DNA of 5,680 bases from an uncultured Pseudoxanthomonas sp. (GTDB taxonomy: Bacteria; Pseudomonadota; Gammaproteobacteria; Xanthomonadales; Xanthomonadaceae). Under the pieces are notes generated by a model that was not told the origin of the DNA, searched no databases, and saw nothing but the letters and a program-made list of their open reading frames with translations. Shown in pieces: positions 1 through 3,602 of this stretch (within the stretch, counting starts at the first letter, position 1; each line of letters begins with the position of its first letter). The stretch is from positions 1 to 5,680 of the forward strand of contig CALJUL010000052.1 in NCBI GenBank assembly GCA_937975725.1. Reading direction: 5' to 3'. The translations under genes were made by a program, and so were the position numbers.

Positions 1-1
1 G

Positions 2-160
2 ATCGCCGCCGAAGGCGTCATCAACGAGGAACAGATCGTCGTGGCCGATGTGGACCTTGCCCTGCTCCACGAGAACCGGCTCAAGGGCACGACGATCCCG
101 CTACTCGACAAGCGCCACGAGTTCTACAGCAACCGGCCGGTCACCGTCGTCGCCGACTGA
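2..160 (+). CDS. C-terminal fragment of a probable nitrilase-superfamily (carbon-nitrogen hydrolase) protein
   Basis: The reading frame is open from the left edge and ends at a TGA at 158-160, giving the last 52 residues of a protein that begins outside the window. The segment VVADVDLALLHENRLKG, followed by a D-K-R-H-E-F-Y-S stretch, resembles the end of carbon-nitrogen hydrolases. In that family a strand of the form (I/V)-V-A-D-(I/V)-D-L is followed by a helix and a terminal D-R-R-P-E-L-Y-like motif. The catalytic Glu-Lys-Cys residues lie upstream, so neither activity nor substrate (amide, nitrile or carbamoyl compound) can be judged. The gene converges on dtd with 54 bases between the two stop codons, and I see no convincing terminator in that gap. 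The family assignment is from remembered pattern only; a different enzyme with a similar tail is possible. Confidence 0.6.
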   Translation: MAAEGVINEEQIVVADVDLALLHENRLKGTTIPLLDKRHEFYSNRPVTVVAD

Positions 161-214
161 TTCCCCCGACCCGTCCATCGCGCCCCTGCAGCCACTGCCG
201 GAGCCGGCGCCCGC

Positions 215-694
215 TCACTCCGGTGAACGCGAATCGATGCACAGCGTTACCGGCCCATCATTGACCAGACTGACCTTCATGTCGGCGCCGAATACCCCGG
301 TCGCCACCGGCCTGCCGAGTTCCTCCGCCAGTCTCGCGACAAAGCGCTGGAACATCGGCTGCGAAACGTCGCCCCGCGCCGCCCTGCTCCACGACGGCCG
401 GTTGCCCTTCCTCACCGAGGCGTACAGCGTGAACTGCGAAACCGCAAGAATCCCGCCGCCGACATCCTGAACACTGCGGTTCATCATCCCGGCGTCGTCG
501 GCAAACAAGCGCATCCGGACGATCTTTCCGGCCATCCAGGCAATGTCGCTGTCGTCGTCCGCATCCTCGAAACCGGCGAGCACCAGCAGGCCATTCCCGA
601 TCTCCCCGGAAATCCGGTCGTGGACCGCATCCCGCGGGGAGTCCCCCGCGACGGTCACAGACGCCTCGCGAACCCGTTGCACGACGACGCGCAT
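215..694 (-). CDS. dtd: D-aminoacyl-tRNA deacylase (DTD)
   Basis: This cytoplasmic proofreading enzyme hydrolyses D-aminoacyl-tRNAs (and glycyl-tRNA(Ala)), freeing tRNA charged with the wrong amino acid. The 159-residue product opens with the family start MRVVVQRVREASVTV. It carries the two signature active-site motifs: SQFTL at residues 86-90 and NDGPVT at 145-150, the latter holding the Gly-cisPro pair that gives chiral selectivity. The conserved middle segment N-x-S-V-Q-x-x-G-G is at 72-80. Usual length is about 145 residues; the extra length here is mainly an insertion at residues 18-29, between the first beta strand and the GEIGNGLLVL segment. The ATG at 692-694 is the only start that preserves the full N-terminus, and an AGGG lies about 7 bases upstream. 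The gene lies 84 bases downstream of the 96-aa secreted-protein gene, on the same strand but behind a terminator, so it probably has its own promoter; I could not identify one. Confidence 0.95.
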   Translation of the reverse strand: MRVVVQRVREASVTVAGDSPRDAVHDRISGEIGNGLLVLAGFEDADDDSDIAWMAGKIVRMRLFADDAGMMNRSVQDVGGGILAVSQFTLYASVRKGNRPSWSRAARGDVSQPMFQRFVARLAEELGRPVATGVFGADMKVSLVNDGPVTLCIDSRSPE

Positions 695-719
695 GCTGCG
701 CTACCCTAAACCGAAGCCA

Positions 720-742
720 AGAAAACGGGCCCCTTCGGGCCC
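720..742 (-). terminator. Rho-independent terminator behind the 96-aa secreted-protein gene
   Basis: On the minus strand GGGCCC (742-737), a GAAG loop and GGGCCC (732-727) form a perfect 6-bp all-GC stem. It is followed by GTTTTCTT (726-719). This is the classical hairpin plus T-tract and lies about 37 bases beyond the TAG stop of the 96-aa gene. On the + strand no T-run follows the stem, so it should act only on leftward transcription. It separates the upstream genes from dtd. Confidence 0.75.
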
Positions 743-752
743 TGCGAAACGA

Positions 753-767
753 CCGGGCGTCGCCCGG
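753..767 (-). other. Second GC-rich hairpin in tandem with the terminator
   Basis: CCGGGC (753-758) and GCCCGG (762-767) form a 6-bp stem around a 3-base loop. It lies between the TAG stop of the 96-aa gene and the main terminator. Only a short TCGTTTCG follows on the minus strand, so by itself it is a weak terminator. It could back up termination or protect the mRNA 3' end. Confidence 0.45.
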
Positions 768-778
768 GCCGAAACGGC

Positions 779-1069
779 CTACCGGCAGACGCGCCGTCCG
801 TCGACCATGCGACATTCCGGCGCCGCACGAACCTCGGCCTCCCGCGCCACCGGAACCTCCCTTGCCGGGGCCACTTCAACCCCGCGAGCGGGCGCGACTT
901 CAACCCCGCGCGCCGGAACCGGCTCGACAGGCTTGCGGACCTCGACGGCGCCTCGCGCTGTCTCGCACCCGGCGCGACGAACGCCATCCGCGCACTCCAA
1001 GCCATGAGCACTTGACGCCAGGGTCATGCTCAGGATCGCTGCCGACAAGGCAAATACAGAAGCTTTCAT
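779..1069 (-). CDS. Small secreted protein with paired C-x8-C motifs and an 8-residue repeat
   Basis: The 96-residue product has a clear Sec signal peptide: MKAS, a hydrophobic core, and probable cleavage after A-H-G near residue 23. The mature part holds C26-A-D-G-V-R-R-A-G-C35 at its N-terminus and C86-R-M-V-D-G-R-R-V-C95 at its C-terminus, two Cys pairs with identical 8-residue spacing. Between them is a low-complexity stretch in which VEVAPAR(G/E) is repeated twice (residues 56-71) with degenerate flanks. Short exported proteins carrying C-A-D-G-V-x-R-A-G-C are, as I recall, widespread and uncharacterised in proteobacteria. The ATG at 1067-1069 is preceded by GGAGGATG at a good distance, and the signal peptide begins exactly there. 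The stop is TAG. It lies 65 bases after the Gly/Ala-rich gene on the same strand and may be co-transcribed with it. Function unknown. Confidence 0.85.
   Translation of the reverse strand: MKASVFALSAAILSMTLASSAHGLECADGVRRAGCETARGAVEVRKPVEPVPARGVEVAPARGVEVAPAREVPVAREAEVRAAPECRMVDGRRVCR
873..920. repeat. 24-bp tandem repeat inside the 96-aa gene
   Basis: The 14-mer ACTTCAACCCCGCG occurs at 873-886 and again at 897-910, exactly 24 bp apart. It encodes the repeated VEVAPAR octapeptide of the small secreted protein. Because the unit is a multiple of three, gain or loss of copies would keep the frame. Confidence 0.75.
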
Positions 1070-1134
1070 GGCTTCATCCTCCGAAAAAACGATCAGGGTG
1101 TGACCACCTCAAGGGAGCGAAGGCGACTTGCCAC

Positions 1135-1839
1135 TCAGGGCGTCGGCACAACGCGGTAATAGACGCCGTTGGCTCCGTAAGTCGGCTTGAACCAGGTGTT
1201 CCCGCACAGATAGTAGGCCGTCCCGCCGACCGTCGCGTTGGTGCAGCCTGCCGGTAGCGCCGCGTAGTTGTTCCCGATCACGTAGGCGCCGGCGGCCGAT
1301 GCCGCGCCAGCGGCGACACCGGCGTTGTAGGCGCCCGTCGTGTTGGCGCTGCCCGCAGCAACGCCCGCAGCAACGCCCGCCGCATAGGCATTCGACGAGG
1401 CAGCCGCCGAGTTGGCCGAGGCGACCGCGGCCCCGGCGGCGACGCCGACCACCGCCCCCGCCGCAGCCGCGCAGCCGTAGCAGCCGGCGGTGTAAGCGGG
1501 GACCACCACCGGCGGATGATATCCGGGGTAGACCGGGGCCGCCGGATAGCCGGGCGGGCGATACGCCGCCCCCGCCGGTCCAGCGTGATAGGCGCCTTCG
1601 CCGTAGCGGCCGGCAGTCGTCCCGCCATAGACGTTGGTATGTTCCGTCCCTTCGCCGGCGACGTGCTCGGTGCTACCGCCCCAGCGGTTTTCGTGGCTGG
1701 TCTCGCCCCAGGAATGCTGGGTGGCGCCACCGAAGCGGTTGGCGCTCATCCACGCCCCGGCCTGCGACGCCCACAGCGCTGCGCCCAGCAGGACGGTAAC
1801 CGATACGAGCCCTCTCTTCATGCTATGTTCCCTCTTCAT
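1135..1839 (-). CDS. Secreted Gly/Ala/His-rich protein with three N-terminal repeats and a CYGC motif
   Basis: The 234-residue product begins with a signal peptide (hydrophobic core about residues 10-24, probable cleavage after A-G-A at 29). Next come three imperfect 17-18-residue units at 34-50, 51-68 and 69-85 with the pattern N-x-(F/W/Y)-G-G-x-T and then G-E and His. A Pro/Tyr-rich linker (88-117) leads to C120-Y-G-C123. A Gly/Ala-rich segment (124-186) follows, in part hydrophobic enough to be membrane- or self-associating. The C-terminal module, about 192-234, holds C199 and C212 and Y-Y-x-x-C-G-N-T-W-F, ending VYYRVVPTP; it recalls the short aromatic beta modules of DUF6515-like proteins, which is tentative. 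The first ATG (1837-1839) overlaps the DUF2092 stop as ATGA. A second ATG at 1819-1821 (Met7) has AGGGA about 7 bases upstream and gives a cleaner signal peptide, so it may be the real start. Function unknown; a surface or matrix-associated protein is an inference. Confidence 0.8.
   Translation of the reverse strand: MKREHSMKRGLVSVTVLLGAALWASQAGAWMSANRFGGATQHSWGETSHENRWGGSTEHVAGEGTEHTNVYGGTTAGRYGEGAYHAGPAGAAYRPPGYPAAPVYPGYHPPVVVPAYTAGCYGCAAAAGAVVGVAAGAAVASANSAAASSNAYAAGVAAGVAAGSANTTGAYNAGVAAGAASAAGAYVIGNNYAALPAGCTNATVGGTAYYLCGNTWFKPTYGANGVYYRVVPTP
1352..1375. repeat. 12-bp tandem duplication coding for Gly/Ala-rich sequence
   Basis: CCCGCAGCAACG is present twice in direct succession (1352-1363 and 1364-1375). 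It encodes the repeated A-A-G-V within the Gly/Ala-rich region of the secreted protein. The unit is four codons long, so slippage would alter length without breaking the frame. Confidence 0.7.
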
Positions 1840-2750
1840 TTCGCGCTCCCTGGAGACTTGGTGGCACTGGCCGGAGCCTGCTTCCTGACCGTGATCGGCG
1901 CCGCTCCCGCCGGCGGCTTGGTCGCGGGATGGCCGAACTCCATCTTCTGCGCGCCCTGTGCCTTCTGAGATACGAAGGTCTCGGCCGGCAGTTGCGGATC
2001 GAGCTTCCAGTCCGACAGCTCCATGTCATGACGCAGGCGCAGCGGATCGGCGCTGAACACGGCACGGATGCGGCGCGGCAGCTTGTCTTCGGTGCCGAGC
2101 CAGATCTGCATGAACACGTCGTCGGTCGCCACCGCCACCATCTCGGTGCGGACACCGCCGACGAACCCCGACGACCCGATGTAGAAAGCCGTCTTCACGC
2201 CTTCGGCGAGCGCCGCATACGGGTCGGCGACAAGCAGGTCGGTGAACGGGAAGTAGATGCCGGCTGCCAGGAAGGCCTGCTTCAACGCGCCGTCAATGGT
2301 CGGCGGCGCCTCCGCGACAGCAACCAGGTTCTCCGCCGGGGCGTAGGCCATCATCGCCTTGCCGTCGAAGTAGAACTCCGAGGCCGGGCCGTCACCGAGG
2401 TTGACAATGCGCAGCCGGTCGGGGCGCTGCATGGCGACGTCGTAGCGGGTCGTGTAGACCAGCGCCGGGCCGAGACGGCTGGGAAATTCGTAGGCGACGG
2501 TGGCGGTGAACGACATCGCCTTGGCCGCGCCCAGGCGCTCGCTGGTCGCCTTGAGCAGGGCCATCGCCCGCTCCTCGTAGATGCGTTGCGGCGCCGGCTG
2601 CGCCTTCGCCGGCTTCCCGGACCGCGCCGCCTTGCCCGGCGCGGCCGAGGCTTGCGCCGCCGCGCTGCCGGCGAGGGCAACTCCGCAGGCGATCACCAGC
2701 GCCCCCGCGAGGCGGCGCGCCACAGGCTGGGAAATTGGCTGTCTGATCAT
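1836..2750 (-). CDS. DUF2092 periplasmic protein (LolA/LolB-like fold family)
   Basis: The 304-residue product has an N-terminal signal sequence, with likely signal peptidase I cleavage near A-A-A-Q-A at 30-34. V-I-A-C22 also fits a lipobox, so a lipoprotein is not excluded. After an Ala/Pro/Lys-rich linker (about 33-55) the DUF2092 domain runs from about 57 to 265. Recognisable family marks are a helix with A-M-x-L-L-K-A (62-68), M-S-F-T-A-T (79-84), R-P-D-R-L-R near 110, F-Y-F-D-G-K, A-P-P-T-I-D-G-A-L, P-F-T-D-L-L-x-x-D-P-Y, and Q-I-W-L-G-T-E-D-K-L-P-R-R. Members are exported and resemble LolA/LolB beta folds; no biochemical role is established that I can name. The ATG at 2748-2750 overlaps the previous stop as ATGA, which implies translational coupling. 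An upstream in-frame ATG at 2763-2765 would add MRDDP but has no good ribosome binding site. A second basic Ala/Pro/Lys-rich tail occupies 278-304. Confidence 0.88.
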   Translation of the reverse strand: MIRQPISQPVARRLAGALVIACGVALAGSAAAQASAAPGKAARSGKPAKAQPAPQRIYEERAMALLKATSERLGAAKAMSFTATVAYEFPSRLGPALVYTTRYDVAMQRPDRLRIVNLGDGPASEFYFDGKAMMAYAPAENLVAVAEAPPTIDGALKQAFLAAGIYFPFTDLLVADPYAALAEGVKTAFYIGSSGFVGGVRTEMVAVATDDVFMQIWLGTEDKLPRRIRAVFSADPLRLRHDMELSDWKLDPQLPAETFVSQKAQGAQKMEFGHPATKPPAGAAPITVRKQAPASATKSPGSAK

Positions 2751-3043
2751 GGGATCATCCCGCATTCGAACATCTTGTTGACAATCGGCGCCGAAACCCG
2801 GTCGAAGAACGCGGCACGCATCTGCGGATCCTCGCGCAGGAGCTGGATCACGCGCTGTTCCATCTCGGGCTTGGGCTGCCCCCGTTTCTGCGCCCTCTCC
2901 TGCCACAACTGCTCGCAGGTCGAGTTCTGGTATTTCTGGACCACCCTGTTGGCGACCGCATCCATCACCGGATACTGGGCATGGGCAACCCCGGCCGCGG
3001 CGGTCAGGCACGCCGCCGCGAGGATCGCAGGCACTTTGTTCAT
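2747..3043 (-). CDS. Small conserved secreted protein, 98 residues
   Basis: The protein starts MNKVPAILAAACL, a clear signal peptide with predicted cleavage after A-H-A at residue 22, leaving a mature chain of about 76 residues that begins QYPVMD. The mature chain looks helical: M-D-A-V-A-N-R-V-V-Q-K-Y-Q, then C43-E-Q-L-W-Q-E, then R-V-I-Q-L-L-R-E-D-P-Q-M-R-A-A-F-F, ending F-E-C94-G-M-I-P. Only two cysteines remain after cleavage (C43 and C94), so one disulfide is likely in the periplasm. I recall similar uncharacterised exported proteins in proteobacteria but know no function. The start is fixed by AAGGAG (3050-3055) six bases upstream. A longer in-frame ATG at 3116-3118 would place a Lys/Pro-rich translation of a DNA repeat ahead of the signal peptide and is rejected. 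The TGA stop overlaps the DUF2092 start by four bases. Confidence 0.85.
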   Translation of the reverse strand: MNKVPAILAAACLTAAAGVAHAQYPVMDAVANRVVQKYQNSTCEQLWQERAQKRGQPKPEMEQRVIQLLREDPQMRAAFFDRVSAPIVNKMFECGMIP

Positions 3044-3049
3044 GTTGAT

Positions 3050-3055
3050 CTCCTT
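3050..3055 (-). promoter_or_regulatory. Strong Shine-Dalgarno that fixes the start of the 98-aa gene
   Basis: AAGGAG on the minus strand sits six bases upstream of the ATG at 3041-3043. It is the best ribosome binding site in the window and excludes the longer upstream start. Its first two bases belong to the last copy of the adjacent 9-bp repeat. Confidence 0.8.
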
Positions 3056-3080
3056 GGGTTTCTTGGGTTTCTTGGGTTTC
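3054..3080. repeat. Three perfect tandem copies of a 9-bp unit in the leader of the 98-aa gene
   Basis: TTGGGTTTC occurs at 3054-3062, 3063-3071 and 3072-3080 (GAAACCCAA on the transcribed-sense minus strand). The array ends inside the Shine-Dalgarno AAGGAG of the 98-aa gene. It lies in the untranslated gap between the 141-aa and 98-aa genes, so its purity is not explained by protein coding. Confidence 0.9.
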
Positions 3081-3095
3081 GATCGTGCAAATCGT

Positions 3096-3117
3096 TGCCG
3101 GGACGCCACACCCGGCA
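3096..3117 (-). promoter_or_regulatory. Intercistronic hairpin directly after the 141-aa gene
   Basis: TGCCGGG and CCCGGCA form a perfect 7-bp stem (3096-3102 with 3111-3117) around an 8-base loop. It begins one base beyond the TGA stop of the 141-aa gene. On the minus strand it is followed by ACGATTTG, not a real T-tract, so full termination is unlikely. Partial attenuation, or protection of the upstream mRNA from 3' exonucleases, would fit its place between two operon genes. Confidence 0.5.
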
Positions 3118-3118
3118 C

Positions 3119-3544
3119 TCACTTCGAGCGCGTGAAATAGACTTCGAACTTCTGCTGCGCCACGGCCTGGTAGTAAACGCCACGCAGGATGTCCCTTCCC
3201 GGGTCGTAGGTCAACGTGTAGGTCGAGCCGTTGTACCCGCCGGCGCGTAGCTCGAAGAACAGGTGGACGGTCTTGCCGTCACGGGTTGCCTCGGCACGTG
3301 CGAAAGGCAGCGGGTTGGGATTGGCGTAGGCGGCGGCCAGCTTGCCGCTGGCATCGACGCCCCGGATGTCGATGACGTAGCCACCATCGGGCCGTACCCA
3401 GCGCCCCGGCAGCGGAGCGAAGGCGCCGTCGGCCGGCGCAGCGGGCGCTTCCGCCTTGACCTGCGCCAGCGCCGGCAATGGCGCCACGGCGGCAGCCACT
3501 GCTGCGGTCGACGCCAGGAAAACTGCAATTTTCGTCAGCGACAC
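3119..3544 (-). CDS. Conserved secreted beta-rich protein, 141 residues
   Basis: A signal peptide (residues 1-27, ending P-A-L-A before Q28) is followed by an Ala/Pro-rich linker and a compact domain from about 44 to 141. That domain begins L-P-G-R-W-V-R-P-D-G-G-Y-V-I-D-I. It continues with N-P-N-P-L-P (75-80), the segment V-H-L-F-F-E-L-R, then G-S-T-Y-T-L-T-Y-D-P (106-115), G-V-Y-Y-Q-A-V (122-128) and a final F-E-V-Y-F-T-R. The alternation of hydrophobic and polar residues suggests a small all-beta fold, perhaps lipocalin-like; that is inference. There are no cysteines. The start is GTG (3542-3544), chosen because GGGAGG lies about six bases upstream and the signal peptide begins there. It follows the sulfatase by 58 bases on the same strand, with no terminator between, so the two are probably co-transcribed. 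I do not know an assigned function. Confidence 0.85.
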   Translation of the reverse strand: MSLTKIAVFLASTAAVAAAVAPLPALAQVKAEAPAAPADGAFAPLPGRWVRPDGGYVIDIRGVDASGKLAAAYANPNPLPFARAEATRDGKTVHLFFELRAGGYNGSTYTLTYDPGRDILRGVYYQAVAQQKFEVYFTRSK

Positions 3545-3602
3545 GCTACCCTCCCGAGAACTGACGGCCGGCGCCCGTGGGCCACCGACCGTGTCGCTCC
3601 TG

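Noticed and set aside
197..208. GCCG-GAGC-CGGC hairpin between the nitrilase-like gene and dtd
   Set aside because: The stem is only 4 bp and has no T-tract on either strand, so it does not qualify as a terminator.
1084..1116. Possible terminator or promoter between the Gly/Ala-rich gene and the 96-aa gene
   Set aside because: GGTG-GTCA-CACC is a 4-bp stem separated by 7 bases from a T6 run, and the only -35/-10 guess (TTGAGG and TTTTTT) is poor. Neither can be supported.
3044..3118. Longer start for the 98-aa gene with a KPKKPKKPKE segment
   Set aside because: This segment is only the translation of the 9-bp DNA repeat and would bury the signal peptide. The AAGGAG site supports the start at 3043.
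2751..3122. Extension of the DUF2092 frame upstream to 3122 (428 residues)
   Set aside because: The extra 124 residues overlap the whole 98-aa gene in another frame and have no signal peptide. The start at 2750 gives a signal sequence and an ATGA junction.
1929..3140. 403-codon open frame on the + strand
   Set aside because: It is antisense to the DUF2092 and 98-aa genes, which have recognisable signal peptides, family motifs and ribosome binding sites. Its product is Arg/Gly/Ala-rich with no motif I recognise, as expected for an opposite-strand shadow in GC-rich DNA.
3545..3602. Terminator after the sulfatase
   Set aside because: Only an irregular GC hairpin with bulges and no T-run is present, so co-transcription with the 141-aa gene is more likely.
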